Shown: positions 7,671 to 17,442, counted from the stretch's first letter. The stretch: DNA of 64,000 nucleotides from an uncultured Flavobacteriaceae bacterium (GCA_947502495.1 CANNAC010000013.1:1-64000), one strand, 5' to 3'. Notes: a model not told the origin generated them from the letters alone. Made by a program: numbers and translations.

Positions 7671-8738
7671 TTATAAGGTATTTACATTATTTAAATCTTC
7701 AAACGCTTTTTTAAGACGTTCTACAAAAGTGATTTCTCCTTTACGTAACCAAACACGTGGATCGTAATATTTTTTGTTCGGTGATTCTGGGCCGTCTGGA
7801 CTACCAATTTGTGATTGTAAGTAGTCTGTTTTTTCTGCCATATAATCTCTAATACCTGTCATGAATGCGTATTGCATGTCGGTATCGATATTCATTTTTA
7901 TTACACCGTAACCTATTGCTTCTCTAATTTCTTCTAGTGTAGATCCAGATCCACCATGAAAAACAAAGTCAATATGATTATGAGGTAAGTTGTGTTTTTT
8001 AGATAAAAATTCTTGAGAGTTTTTAAGAATTTTTGGAGTAAGTTTTACGTTTCCTGGTTTGTAAACACCATGTACATTACCAAATGCTGCAGCAATGGTA
8101 AACTGGTCACTTACTTTGCTTAACTCTTCGTACGCATAGGCTACTTCTTCTGGTTGTGTGTATAGTTTAGACTCGTCTACATCACTATTGTCTACACCAT
8201 CTTCTTCTCCTCCTGTAATACCTAATTCTATTTCTAGGGTCATTCCCATTTTGCTCATTCTAGCAAGGTATTCTTTACAGATTGCTATGTTTTCTTCTAG
8301 TGGCTCTTCACTTAAATCAATCATGTGTGAACTGTATAAAGGTTTTCCTGTTTCTTTATAATGTTGCTCACTAGCATCTAATAAACCATCAATCCATGGT
8401 AAAAGCTTTTTTGCACAATGGTCTGTGTGTAGAATAACTGGAACACCATAAGCTTCTGCCATTAAATGCACATGTTTTGCTCCTGCGATGCTTCCTGCAA
8501 TTGCTGCCTTTTGGTTTTCGTTACTTAATCCTTTTCCGGCATTAAATACACCTCCACCATTAGAAAATTGTATGATTACTGGAGCATTTAAAGCTGCAGC
8601 TGTTTCTAAAACACCATTAATACTACTAGAGCCAATTACATTTACTGCTGGTAATGCAAAGCCTTTTTCTTTAGCTAGTTTGAAGATTTCTTGTACTTCA
8701 CGACCTGTTGCAACTCCTGGTTTTATGTTATGTGCCAT
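7671..8738 (-). CDS. fbaA: class II fructose-bisphosphate aldolase
   Basis: A 355-aa zinc aldolase that reversibly cleaves fructose 1,6-bisphosphate in glycolysis and gluconeogenesis. It follows the long (class IIA, E. coli FbaA-like) form. HTDHC holds catalytic D106 and zinc ligand H107. Further zinc-site histidines are in FGNVHGVYKPG and FVFHGGSGS, and the phosphate/Na+ site is in GSGSTLEEI and NIDTDMQYAF. The C-terminal arm (YYDPRVWLRKGE) of the long form is complete. The start gives MAHNIKPGVATGREV, matching the family. It is a single gene, followed by a structured repeat and a strong hairpin. Confidence 0.97.
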   Translation of the reverse strand: MAHNIKPGVATGREVQEIFKLAKEKGFALPAVNVIGSSSINGVLETAAALNAPVIIQFSNGGGVFNAGKGLSNENQKAAIAGSIAGAKHVHLMAEAYGVPVILHTDHCAKKLLPWIDGLLDASEQHYKETGKPLYSSHMIDLSEEPLEENIAICKEYLARMSKMGMTLEIELGITGGEEDGVDNSDVDESKLYTQPEEVAYAYEELSKVSDQFTIAAAFGNVHGVYKPGNVKLTPKILKNSQEFLSKKHNLPHNHIDFVFHGGSGSTLEEIREAIGYGVIKMNIDTDMQYAFMTGIRDYMAEKTDYLQSQIGSPDGPESPNKKYYDPRVWLRKGEITFVERLKKAFEDLNNVNTL

Positions 8739-8859
8739 TTTATTATTTGGTTTTGTTGAAAATTTGTTTACTCAAAAGTACGTAATTTTTGAATAATTAT
8801 TATGAAATAAGTAGATTCTTAACGGAAAATTATACGATAACGTTTGCGCTATAAATAGC

Positions 8860-11379
8860 TTAAAAGGGATAGTTTATACCAATGTTGTAGACTGCTTTAC
8901 TAAAGTTGTAGTTGCTAAACCATCGATTTGTTTCTAGCGCTGGGTTGTAGGTTTTAAAGCCTAAATCTAGTCTTGCAACCGCAAAACCAAAATCATATCG
9001 AATACCAAAACCGGTTCCTACAGCTATGTCTTTTAAAGAAGATAAATTAGTGAATGTTGCTTTTTCGTCTTCTACATCATCTAATACATTCCAGATATTA
9101 CCGACATCTATAAATAGTGCTGCGTTTACATCTCCAAATACATTAAATCTGTTTTCAAAACTAAAAGCTAATTTTAGATTAGCCTCATTAAATTCATTAT
9201 TAGATCCCGAGCTTCCTGGACCAAGGCTATAGGCTGTCCATGCGCGGTTGTCATTAGTTCCTCCAGCAAAGAAACTTTTAGAAAACGGTATGTTTGTAGA
9301 ATTGCCATAAGGAATTGCGATACCAATAAATCCACGTGCGGCAAGTACATTCTTTTTACCTAAATCCCAATGGCGAATATAATCGAATTCGGTTTTTATA
9401 TATTGCGAAAATGCTACGTTAAAAAACTCATATTGATCATTACTGTTCTTTTGTAAACCGAAAGCACTGGATGCTGCAGAAAAAACATTTCCTGCTAATT
9501 CTAATTTAAAACGGAAAATAGAAAAGGTTTCATCAAATAAATTTTCGCGTTTGTCTTTGGTGTAACTATAATTGGAAGAAAAAATAAGATTGTTTTCTGT
9601 TAACCGGTCTTTACGTTCGCTAATTGCAGAAACGGTTTGGTAGTCATCACTAGTAGATACTAACGAAGTGTTTCCGCTTAATACATCAGTAAGAAACTGG
9701 TCTGCTTGGTCTGGTTTTCCTAAATTTTCATCTTCTGTGATGTAGTTAATGTCTTGCGCAATATTATTTAAATTATCATAAGAGGTTTGGTACACGTTAA
9801 AGTAATTGCCAGTATTTAAGTTTCTTACATACTGTGCATTAAAAACATCTAATCTATTAATTACTGCTTTATTTGGAACCCATTTGTAGTTGAAAGCTCC
9901 TGTAACGGTTTGTTTGTCTAAACCAATATTTGTTTGGCTAGACATGGCTAACGATATTATAGTGCTAGGAAGCATGTGTTTAGGTATTATTTTTTCAGTA
10001 TTAAAAGGAAAAAATAATCTTGGTATAGTTAGTTTTAGGTTTGCACCAATTTCATTAATATCAAAAAAGGGATCGCCATCATTGGATGCATCTTTGGAAG
10101 CGCCAATAGCTCCAATAGCAGATAGTTCTAGAGTTTCGGCACCTCTAAATACATTACGCATTAAAATACTTGGGTTTAATGCAAAGCCTACAGTTTGTAT
10201 GTCGCTTTGTGAAACTTCTGCACTAAAACCAAATTGAAATTTCTTTAAAGGGGACAAATATATATTTGCCGTAAGTGTGGTGTCTGGATTTTCTATATAC
10301 TCGATGTCTGGATATTTAAACGTTTTCAAGTTGCTTAAATGTCGGTAAGAGCGCGTTTTACTTATGTCTTTAAAAATACTATTTGGGGTAATAAAAACAG
10401 CGTCGGTTAGTGCCTTAGGTTTAAAACGCATTTTACCAACACTAAATAAATTGTATCCATTGTATGTTAAGGTGTCACTTATGGTTTTGTTCCTGTTTTC
10501 GTAGGAGCTATTCGTGAAAATATTTACGTCTTTTACTTTATATATTTTAAAGGGGATTCTGTACGCAGAGTCTTGTTTTCTTACTTGGCGATTTTTTATT
10601 TGCAAATCCACCTTTACTTTATGGTTGTTTTCAATAGAATCCATTTCAAAATAAATGTATTCTTGACTAAAATGATATACACCAGAATTTTTAAAATGTT
10701 CGGTAATACGTTGTAGTTCGTTATCGAAAGTGCTTGTTTTATATTGTTCTTTTTTCAGGAATGATTTATGCGATTGCAATTTATATAGAGAATCTAAAAT
10801 AGGAGAATCAATAGTTGTGGTTAGAGAATCTATAAAATAAGCTTTACCGGTATCTACTGTATAATTTACGGTTGCTTTTTTGTTGCTTAATGTGTCTGTT
10901 TTTGAACTCGCTTTAACATTAAACCAACCATTGTTAAAATAGTAAGCCTCTAGCTGGCTTAGTGATTTTTTGGTTCTTACGTCATTAACAATTACTGGAG
11001 CTTCCCCCGTTTTTTTAAGCCAAGAATTAAAATCTATTTTTGCTTGTAAATAATTATCTAGTTGTTTTTTGGATAGAAAATTTTCTAGTCTTTTTTTTCG
11101 TTTTGGGTTTCTGTTTATTTTTTCGTCTACAATAGAATCAATATTTGGTCTTGCTGTGTTATAAATATGCAAGCGCAATGGAATACCTAGAAGTTTTCGG
11201 TTTGGACTTTGGTATAAAAGATTATTTATTCTTTCGGTATTAACTTTTTTGTTATTCACCACAATGGTGTTGTTAACCAGTAAGTGTTCATTCTCACCAA
11301 CTCTTTTAACGGCATCACAAGAAGTAAAGAATACTACTAGCAATACAAAAAATACTATATTAAAGGGGTTTGATTTCAA
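8860..11379 (-). CDS. tamL: TamA-like Omp85 outer-membrane lipoprotein (TamL type)
   Basis: An 839-aa outer-membrane assembly protein of the Omp85/BamA superfamily. The signal peptide ends in a lipobox (FFTSC), predicting lipidation at C21, unlike classical BamA. The first 350 residues hold POTRA-like repeats, and the C-terminal half is the 16-strand barrel. A VRGF-like loop appears as GGTNDNRAW, and the last strand ends in an aromatic residue (GINYPF). Lipidated TamA relatives in Bacteroidota are known as TamL and work with TamB in outer-membrane homeostasis. No tamB lies next to it here, so TamL rather than another lipidated Omp85 protein is a family-level judgement. It is divergent from the RNA methylase gene. 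Confidence 0.85.
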   Translation of the reverse strand: MKSNPFNIVFFVLLVVFFTSCDAVKRVGENEHLLVNNTIVVNNKKVNTERINNLLYQSPNRKLLGIPLRLHIYNTARPNIDSIVDEKINRNPKRKKRLENFLSKKQLDNYLQAKIDFNSWLKKTGEAPVIVNDVRTKKSLSQLEAYYFNNGWFNVKASSKTDTLSNKKATVNYTVDTGKAYFIDSLTTTIDSPILDSLYKLQSHKSFLKKEQYKTSTFDNELQRITEHFKNSGVYHFSQEYIYFEMDSIENNHKVKVDLQIKNRQVRKQDSAYRIPFKIYKVKDVNIFTNSSYENRNKTISDTLTYNGYNLFSVGKMRFKPKALTDAVFITPNSIFKDISKTRSYRHLSNLKTFKYPDIEYIENPDTTLTANIYLSPLKKFQFGFSAEVSQSDIQTVGFALNPSILMRNVFRGAETLELSAIGAIGASKDASNDGDPFFDINEIGANLKLTIPRLFFPFNTEKIIPKHMLPSTIISLAMSSQTNIGLDKQTVTGAFNYKWVPNKAVINRLDVFNAQYVRNLNTGNYFNVYQTSYDNLNNIAQDINYITEDENLGKPDQADQFLTDVLSGNTSLVSTSDDYQTVSAISERKDRLTENNLIFSSNYSYTKDKRENLFDETFSIFRFKLELAGNVFSAASSAFGLQKNSNDQYEFFNVAFSQYIKTEFDYIRHWDLGKKNVLAARGFIGIAIPYGNSTNIPFSKSFFAGGTNDNRAWTAYSLGPGSSGSNNEFNEANLKLAFSFENRFNVFGDVNAALFIDVGNIWNVLDDVEDEKATFTNLSSLKDIAVGTGFGIRYDFGFAVARLDLGFKTYNPALETNRWFSNYNFSKAVYNIGINYPF

Positions 11380-11482
11380 GAATGTTATGTGATAAATTAA
11401 TACTAATTTTGTTTTAATGAATTTAAGGTTTCATCTTTATCCGGGAAAAACCTTTTTATAGTTTCAAAAATACATTATTTAC

Positions 11483-12205
11483 ATGTTAACCAAAAGCCAA
11501 ATAAAATTAATAACTAGTTTAAAGCAAAAAAAGTATAGACAGCAGGAAGGCTTGTTTGTTGCTGAAGGTTTAAAAACGATAAAAGAGCTATTAAGTTCTT
11601 CTTTAAAACTATATCATGTTTTTACTACCGCTTCTTTTGAAATGGATGACATAGAAGAAACTATTATTAGCGAAAAGGAATTAAAAAAAATTAGTTTTCT
11701 TACAACACCAAATACCGCTTTGGCTGTTTTTAGAATTCCGGATGCTACCCAAATAAAAACGAATCATTTGATTGTCGCTTTAGATGATGTTAGAGATCCT
11801 GGTAATTTAGGAACCATTATTAGATTGTGTGATTGGTTTGGCGTTGTCGATTTAGTTTGCAGTACTGCTACCGTAGATTGTTATAACCCTAAAGTGGTGC
11901 AAGCAACTATGGGCTCGATAACTAGAGTTAATGTTAGTTATTTGAATTTAGAAAACTTTTTAGCGGAAAGTAATACGGAAGTTTATGGTGCTTTTATGGA
12001 TGGCGAAAATGTATATAAAAGCGAATTGCCAAGTAAAGGTGTTTTGGTTTTAGGAAACGAAGCTAACGGCATTTCTGCAGCAATAGAAGCTTTAGTAACG
12101 AAAAGAATTAGTATTCCTAGGTTTGGACAACTGCAAGCAACGGAAAGCTTAAACGTTGCAACAGCAACCGCTATTCTGTTGAGTGAGTTTAAGAGGAATT
12201 CGTAG
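11483..12205 (+). CDS. TrmH/SpoU-family RNA 2'-O-methyltransferase
   Basis: A 240-aa SPOUT methylase that adds a 2'-O-methyl group to tRNA or rRNA using SAM through a trefoil knot. An N-terminal substrate-binding domain (about 1-90, starting MLTKSQIKLITSLKQKKYR) is followed by the knot. Motif 1 is DDVRDPGNLGTIIRLCDWFG, with the conserved Asn and Arg. Motif 2 is VLGNEANGIS. Motif 3 is IPRFGQLQATESLNVATATAI. The exact target base cannot be assigned; RlmB-type 23S rRNA methylases and tRNA TrmH types share these motifs. It is convergent with porT and divergent from the TamA-like gene. Confidence 0.92.
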   Translation: MLTKSQIKLITSLKQKKYRQQEGLFVAEGLKTIKELLSSSLKLYHVFTTASFEMDDIEETIISEKELKKISFLTTPNTALAVFRIPDATQIKTNHLIVALDDVRDPGNLGTIIRLCDWFGVVDLVCSTATVDCYNPKVVQATMGSITRVNVSYLNLENFLAESNTEVYGAFMDGENVYKSELPSKGVLVLGNEANGISAAIEALVTKRISIPRFGQLQATESLNVATATAILLSEFKRNS

Positions 12206-12245
12206 TATTTAATCGAAGTCGCCGTTTGCTCTTTAAATTTATTTT

Positions 12246-12276
12246 TAAAAACGCAGCATTATTCTGCTTTGCGCGG
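12246..12276 (-). terminator. weak terminator of porT
   Basis: On the minus strand a GCAG-AATAAT-CTGC hairpin is followed by GTTTTT. A second inverted repeat (CGGAAGT at 12274-12280 with ACTTCCG at 12296-12302) lies between it and the porT stop. Confidence 0.4.
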
Positions 12277-12308
12277 AAGTGTTTATTTAAATGAAACTTC
12301 CGTCTCGT

Positions 12309-13022
12309 TTATTGAAAAGTCAAGTTGATAAACATCCCTCTCGTTTGCATGCTAGAAACATTTCCTGTCCAAGGACTATTAGGATCTACATCAGGAACCA
12401 TTTCATCATTAAAGGCAAATATACCACGAATGGAAGGTGTAAACTTAAAAAAGAACATATAGAAATCGATCCCAAAACCAATTTCGTAAAACAAGTTATT
12501 CTTTTTCATTCTAAACTCACCAGCCGAATTATCGTCTGGATTGTCTTGATTACTAGAAAGATTTAAAGCAGTAGAGATACCACCAACTATAAAAGGTTTA
12601 AAATTATTAAGTCGTTTTGTAGAAAGCTTTATCAGTAATGGAATATGAATATAAGTAGATTTAACTTCTCTTATTAAATCGGCATCCGAGAATTCTCTAC
12701 CCGCAAAATAACTTTCATCATAAATTAAATTTCTAGATGTTATCGATAAACCTGGTTCTAATCGTACATCTACGTAATCATTAATTCGTAAGTTTCCAAT
12801 AAGTCCAACATTAAAACCGGTACTTGTTTCTACTTGAATATCTTTTTTATCTTGGTAGTAGTCAAAGTTGAAATCATAACTGTTAAATCCAAGGTAGTAA
12901 CCATAGCTTAAGCGCGCTTTATCTACGTTTTCATTGTTTTTTATTTTCTCTTTACTAAATAATTGCGCAGAAGAAGATTGAAAAACAAAAAGAGTGATTA
13001 TTAGGACAAGTATATTTTTCAT
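12309..13022 (-). CDS. porT: type IX secretion system protein PorT
   Basis: A 237-aa predicted outer-membrane beta-barrel protein needed for T9SS assembly, and so for gliding motility and surface enzyme secretion in this group. A cleavable signal peptide (MKNILVLIITLFVFQSSSAQ) precedes alternating amphipathic strands, and the protein ends in FINLTFQ with the C-terminal aromatic residue of barrel proteins. Its position 3 bp after ubiE on the same strand is the usual flavobacterial arrangement for porT, which supports the symbol. General porin-family barrels look alike, so the assignment leans on length, family resemblance and this neighbour. The plug protein at 28280-29527 and several sorting-tail cargo genes in the window show that the system is in use. 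Confidence 0.85.
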   Translation of the reverse strand: MKNILVLIITLFVFQSSSAQLFSKEKIKNNENVDKARLSYGYYLGFNSYDFNFDYYQDKKDIQVETSTGFNVGLIGNLRINDYVDVRLEPGLSITSRNLIYDESYFAGREFSDADLIREVKSTYIHIPLLIKLSTKRLNNFKPFIVGGISTALNLSSNQDNPDDNSAGEFRMKKNNLFYEIGFGIDFYMFFFKFTPSIRGIFAFNDEMVPDVDPNSPWTGNVSSMQTRGMFINLTFQ

Positions 13023-13025
13023 AAA

Positions 13026-13751
13026 TTATTTTGACGATTTATAGATTGTTGCCACACCAAACGTTTGTGGGAAATCTTTAACATTAATAAACCCCGTTTC
13101 TCTTAAAATATTGTTTAAAGCTTCTCCAAAAGGAAAAACAGAAGCAGATTCACATAAATATTTATATGCACTTCTATCTTTAGAGAACATTTTACCAATT
13201 AAAGGCAATATGTTTTTTGTGTAGAAATTATAACCTTGTTTATAAGGCGTTTTTGTTGGCATAGAAGTTTCTAAGATAACAAAAGTACCATTAGGTTTTA
13301 AAACGCGATGTATTTCTTTTAAGCCTTTCTCTAGTGTTTCAAAATTTCTTACACCAAAAGCAACGGTTATTGCATCAAAAGAATTGTCTTCAAAAGGCAT
13401 GTTTTCACTATCTCCTAAAACCATTTCAATGGTATTTTCTAAGCCCTGCTTTTTTATTTTGGTCTTACCAATATTAAGCATGCCACTGCTAATATCGAGG
13501 CCAACAATTTTTTCGGCATCTGTTTGTGCTAAATTTATAGCAAGGTCACCAGTTCCTGTTGCAATATCTAAAATGGTTTTTGGTTGCGTTTCTTTAACCA
13601 TGGCAACCACTTTCTTTCGCCAGGAAATATCAATTCCAAAAGAAATAACTCTATTTAAGCCATCGTAATCTTTAGAAATAGTATCAAACATTTTGGTAAC
13701 TTGTTCTTTCTTACCTAAATCGCTATCCTTGTATGGTTTTATTTTTGACAA
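13026..13751 (-). CDS. ubiE: demethylmenaquinone methyltransferase
   Basis: A 241-aa class I SAM methyltransferase (UbiE/MenG) that converts demethylmenaquinone to menaquinone, the quinone used by this group and the likely electron acceptor of the Nqr complex encoded downstream. Signatures are KMFDTISKDYDGLNRVISFG at the amino end (UbiE signature 1), the SAM-binding ILDIATGTGDLAI loop, DNSFDAITVAFGVRN and RVLKPNGTFVILE. The length is standard. It forms an operon with porT, with 3 bp between the two. A TAnnTTTG box lies just upstream. Confidence 0.96.
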   Translation of the reverse strand: MSKIKPYKDSDLGKKEQVTKMFDTISKDYDGLNRVISFGIDISWRKKVVAMVKETQPKTILDIATGTGDLAINLAQTDAEKIVGLDISSGMLNIGKTKIKKQGLENTIEMVLGDSENMPFEDNSFDAITVAFGVRNFETLEKGLKEIHRVLKPNGTFVILETSMPTKTPYKQGYNFYTKNILPLIGKMFSKDRSAYKYLCESASVFPFGEALNNILRETGFINVKDFPQTFGVATIYKSSK

Positions 13752-13765
13752 ATCTATTTTTTTGG

Positions 13766-13773
13766 CAAAACTA
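13766..13773 (-). promoter_or_regulatory. -7 promoter element of ubiE-porT
   Basis: On the minus strand TAGTTTTG fits the Bacteroidota -7 consensus TAnnTTTG and ends 15 bp before the ubiE ATG. No clear -33 TTTG was found at the usual spacing. Confidence 0.5.
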
Positions 13774-13829
13774 CATATTTTTTTTGTTTAAATACTTATT
13801 GCGTAATCAAATCAAATAGATGCATCTTA

Positions 13830-13858
13830 TTTGTATCTTAATAATTTGAGTATATTTG
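13830..13858 (+). promoter_or_regulatory. predicted promoter of trkA-trkH
   Basis: TTTG (13830-13833) and TATATTTG (13851-13858), 17 bp apart, fit the Bacteroidota -33/-7 pattern with slightly short spacing. It implies a 5' leader of about 110 nt before the trkA start, which is AT-rich and shows no recognised riboswitch. Confidence 0.5.
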
Positions 13859-13972
13859 CATACTTTTTTATTAAAACTATAGATGAAACATGCAACACAA
13901 AATTTTTATTATTTTGTATATTAATAACCTGCACATTACATCTAACTTTTTAAAAATAATACGTATCAACAG

Positions 13973-15322
13973 ATGAAAATAATTATTGCTGGAGCTGGTG
14001 AAGTAGGATTTCATTTAGCAAAATTATTGTCTTACGAATCCCAAGAAATTACCTTAATAGATACTAATAAAGATAGTCTGTCTTATGCAGATAATCATTT
14101 AGATATTAAAGTCATAAAAGGAGATGCTACATCTATCTCTATTTTAAGAGATGCAAACGTGAAGCAAAGTGATTTAGTGATTGCGGTTACCGCTTCTGAA
14201 ACGACAAATATTACAGTGTGTGTGTTAGCAAAACAACTAGGAGCAAAACGTACTATTGCTAGGATTTCTAATACCGAGTTTATACTACATAAAGAGGAAG
14301 TTGGTTTTACCCAATTAGGTATAGATGAATTAATCTCGCCAGAAGCTTTGGCTGCGTCAGAGATTAGTCTTTTACTTAACCAATCGGCCTTTAATGATAG
14401 TTATGAGTTTGAAGAAGGAGCGCTTACTATGGTTGGTTTAAATTTATCGAGAACAGCATCTTTTGTTGGACAAACGGTAAGAGAAGCAGCGCAATTGTTC
14501 TCCGAAATTCATTTTGTGCCCATTGCAATTCAACGTTTTGGTACGCAATACACTATTATTCCTAGAGGAGATACACAGTTTAAAGAAGGAGATAATGTGG
14601 TATTTATTACTAGTGAAGGTGGCGGTGATGAATTATGCAAAATGACGGGGAAAAGCAATGCCGAAATTAAAAATGTAATGATTCTTGGAGGTAGTAAGAT
14701 TGGTTACAAAACGTCAAGAGATTTATGTGCAAAAAGTTTTAATGTAAAACTTATTGAAAAAGATAAAGAACGTGCTTTTGACTTGGCAGATGAACTAGAA
14801 AAAGTGCTAGTAATCAATGGAGATGGAAGAAATGTAGATTTACTAGAGGAAGAAAATATTGGAGATATGGATGCTTTTATTTCTGTAACAGGAAACTCAG
14901 AAACCAATATCATGTCTTGTTTAGTAGCAAAATCTAAAGGGGTTAAAAAAACCATAGCGCTTGTAGAGAATATGGATTATTTTGAATTATCACAATCTAT
15001 AGGAATTGACACGCTGATTAATAAAAAACTACTTGCTGCAAACAATATTTTTAGATATATCCGTAAAGGAGAAGTGGTTGCAATGACCAAGCTGAATAAT
15101 ATGAATGCAGAGTTGTTAGAGTTTAAGGTGAAAGCGAAATCAGAAATCAATAATAAGTTGATTAAAGATGTAGATTTTCCAAGGTCGGCAATTATAGGAG
15201 GTGTTATTAGGGATGGAGAAGGACATATCGCATTAGGTAGTTTTAGAATACAAGAAAACGATAATGTGGTAGTATGTTGCTTGCCAAGATCTATTAAACG
15301 CGTTGAAAAAATATTCTTGTAA
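13973..15322 (+). CDS. trkA: Trk potassium uptake system regulatory subunit TrkA
   Basis: A 449-aa cytosolic ring-forming subunit that binds nucleotides and gates the TrkH K+ channel. It has the full duplicated layout: RCK_N (MKIIIAGAGEVGFHLAKLLS, GxGxxG nucleotide fold with IDTNKD), RCK_C (about 140-222), a second RCK_N (NVMILGGSKIGYKTSRDL, from about 232) and a second RCK_C ending at VCCLPRSIKRVEKIF. The acidic residue closing the second strand of the first fold (D30) suggests NAD(H) binding. The stop codon is directly followed by the trkH ATG, so the two are translationally coupled. Confidence 0.97.
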   Translation: MKIIIAGAGEVGFHLAKLLSYESQEITLIDTNKDSLSYADNHLDIKVIKGDATSISILRDANVKQSDLVIAVTASETTNITVCVLAKQLGAKRTIARISNTEFILHKEEVGFTQLGIDELISPEALAASEISLLLNQSAFNDSYEFEEGALTMVGLNLSRTASFVGQTVREAAQLFSEIHFVPIAIQRFGTQYTIIPRGDTQFKEGDNVVFITSEGGGDELCKMTGKSNAEIKNVMILGGSKIGYKTSRDLCAKSFNVKLIEKDKERAFDLADELEKVLVINGDGRNVDLLEEENIGDMDAFISVTGNSETNIMSCLVAKSKGVKKTIALVENMDYFELSQSIGIDTLINKKLLAANNIFRYIRKGEVVAMTKLNNMNAELLEFKVKAKSEINNKLIKDVDFPRSAIIGGVIRDGEGHIALGSFRIQENDNVVVCCLPRSIKRVEKIFL

Positions 15323-16825
15323 ATGAGAGCAATTAGGCTTAACTACAAAATTATTTTCCATTTTTTCGGATTACTGCTATTGTTTAATGGTGGTTTTATG
15401 CTGCTTTCTGCACTAATCAGTTTAATTTATAAAGATGGGGTTACTTTAGAGTTATTCTTTTCCGGAATTGTAACACTTTTAGTTGGTGTTTTTGGTATGA
15501 TTTATACCAGGAAACATAGTAAAGAAATGAATAAACGCGAAGGTTACATTGTGGTAACTTTTGGTTGGATTGTTATGTCCCTTTCTGGGACGTTACCGTA
15601 TGTGTTTACCGAAAGTATTCCGCAATTTACAGACGCTTTTTTTGAAACAATGTCCGGTTATACCACTACTGGAGCATCTATTTTAAATGATATTGAAGCA
15701 GTTCCCAAAGGTGTTTTATTCTGGCGAAGCTTAACCCATTGGATTGGTGGAATGGGAATTATTGTACTTGCAATTGCTATTTTACCACTATTAGGAATCG
15801 GAGGTATGCAGCTTTTTGCAGCAGAAGCTCCGGGACCAAGTACCGATAAACTACACCCTAGAATTACAGATACTGCGAAACGTTTATGGCTTATTTATTT
15901 TGGATATACTATTGCTGAAACGGTTTTGTTGCAGGCAGCAGGAATGTCCTTTTTTGATGCAATAAATCACTCTTTATGTACCTTGTCTACTGGAGGGTTT
16001 TCTACTAAAAATGCTAGTGTTGCCTATTGGAATAATGAACCTGTTATTCAATATATAATTATAGTATTCATGTTTCTTGCAGGAACCAACTTCGTGTTAA
16101 GTTATTTTGCGTTTAAAGGAAAAGTGCAAAAAATTATTCATGATGAAGAGTTTAAATTTTACTTTAGGTTTATAGCTATTTTTACGGCAATTGTTGCTTT
16201 GATTATTTATTTTAGAGCAGATCTTACCAGTTCTACAATTGCGCACCCTATGGTTTGGGGAGAAGGAGAAAGTGCCTTTCGTCATGCTTTATTTCAAGTG
16301 ATTTCTGTAATTACAACTACCGGATTTGTAACCGCAGATTACACCTTATGGACGCCATTTTTGGTGGTATTCTTTTTTGGTATTATGTTTCTTGGTGGAT
16401 CTGCAGGAAGTACTTCTGGAGGTGTGAAAGTGGTACGTCATCTAGTACTAATTAAAAATGGCTTTTTAGAGTTTAAACGCACCTTACATCCTAATGCCAT
16501 TGTGCCTGTTCGTTATAATAAAAAAGCGATTTCTAAAGAAATTGTATTTAATATACTAGCTTTTTTCATTCTGTACATGCTGTCCTTTATTGTTGGAGCT
16601 TTAGTGTTTTCTATGATGGGAATAAATTTTGAATCTTCCATTGGTTTAGCGGCATCCAGTTTGGGTAACGTTGGTCCTGCTCTTGGTGATTTTGGTCCTG
16701 TGAATAACTATGCGGCATTACCCAATTTAGGGAAATGGTGGTGTAGTTTCTTAATGCTAATTGGAAGATTAGAATTATTTACAGTGCTTATATTATTTAC
16801 TCCGTTTTTCTGGCGAAATAGATAA
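15323..16825 (+). CDS. trkH: Trk potassium uptake channel subunit TrkH
   Basis: A 500-aa inner-membrane K+ channel protein of the SKT superfamily, built from four M1-P-M2 repeats after two extra N-terminal helices. The selectivity-filter loops are visible: SGYTTTGAS, CTLSTGGFST, ITTTGFVTADY and SSLGNVGPALG. The break in helix M2 of the third repeat, used for gating, falls in the glycine-rich GGSAGSTSGGVKV segment. Standard family length. It starts at the base after the trkA stop; the pair forms a complete K+ uptake system. Confidence 0.96.
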   Translation: MRAIRLNYKIIFHFFGLLLLFNGGFMLLSALISLIYKDGVTLELFFSGIVTLLVGVFGMIYTRKHSKEMNKREGYIVVTFGWIVMSLSGTLPYVFTESIPQFTDAFFETMSGYTTTGASILNDIEAVPKGVLFWRSLTHWIGGMGIIVLAIAILPLLGIGGMQLFAAEAPGPSTDKLHPRITDTAKRLWLIYFGYTIAETVLLQAAGMSFFDAINHSLCTLSTGGFSTKNASVAYWNNEPVIQYIIIVFMFLAGTNFVLSYFAFKGKVQKIIHDEEFKFYFRFIAIFTAIVALIIYFRADLTSSTIAHPMVWGEGESAFRHALFQVISVITTTGFVTADYTLWTPFLVVFFFGIMFLGGSAGSTSGGVKVVRHLVLIKNGFLEFKRTLHPNAIVPVRYNKKAISKEIVFNILAFFILYMLSFIVGALVFSMMGINFESSIGLAASSLGNVGPALGDFGPVNNYAALPNLGKWWCSFLMLIGRLELFTVLILFTPFFWRNR

Positions 16826-16965
16826 ATTCTTAAAAATATTTTTTATTTAAATTCTGTAATCAGAATAGGTGTTTCCACGCTATTGTATCGTTTCAAGGTT
16901 ATTCGTGCTGTAACAATTTTAAAATTGGTTCGTCTTTATTATACAAACCAATTAAATCATCAATC

Positions 16966-17220
16966 ATGGAATTAGTATTAAGTAACAACGATTCAGACCC
17001 ACTTCCCACAAAAGTAAATGACACTGTAAACCAACCTTTAGGTTTTTTAAACTCGAACTACCAACAGATAGTAAACAATAATTTCAGTAAAGTTTCTTCG
17101 AATTCTATTTTCGGAATTAGACAACGATTAAAAAGTAGACAATTCAATACCTGTTGTAGTATCGAAACGGTATTAAAAGTATCCTTATTTTTTATAGCAT
17201 TTCTTATTGCTGTAGCATAG
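16966..17220 (+). CDS. small tail-anchored membrane protein, unknown
   Basis: An 84-aa protein not recognised as a member of any family. The first 60 residues are polar and Asn/Ser-rich. A basic stretch (RQRLKSRQFNTCCS) is followed by a single C-terminal hydrophobic segment (VLKVSLFFIAFLIAVA), so it is probably anchored with its amino end in the cytosol. A plausible leader (an A/T-rich gap of 140 bp after trkH) precedes it. It sits with two other small C-terminally anchored proteins (17443-17962) but shows no clear sequence match to them. Coding potential rests on the anchor and the neighbours. Confidence 0.6.
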   Translation: MELVLSNNDSDPLPTKVNDTVNQPLGFLNSNYQQIVNNNFSKVSSNSIFGIRQRLKSRQFNTCCSIETVLKVSLFFIAFLIAVA

Positions 17221-17442
17221 GTTTTTAGAATAATAAAAATCTATTTCCTTTTAAAAGTGTAACATTTTAATAAAAAGTACTACATATATATAAAGCTTTT
17301 TACTGGATTGTTAACTGATGATCTTTTGAGCTAACCTCAAAATAATCTTTTATAGTATTTAAATAGAAAATGAGAATCTACATTCTTGTCAAGCACTTCT
17401 ATTGTCTAAAATTTAATGTTTCACTTTTAAAACCTGGAAATT

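Noticed and set aside
9890-10237. Open frame on plus inside the TamA-like gene.
   Set aside because: Antisense to the barrel-coding region; no recognisable protein features.
12291-12566. Open frame on plus overlapping the end of porT.
   Set aside because: Antisense to porT codons; the composition is unlike neighbouring proteins.
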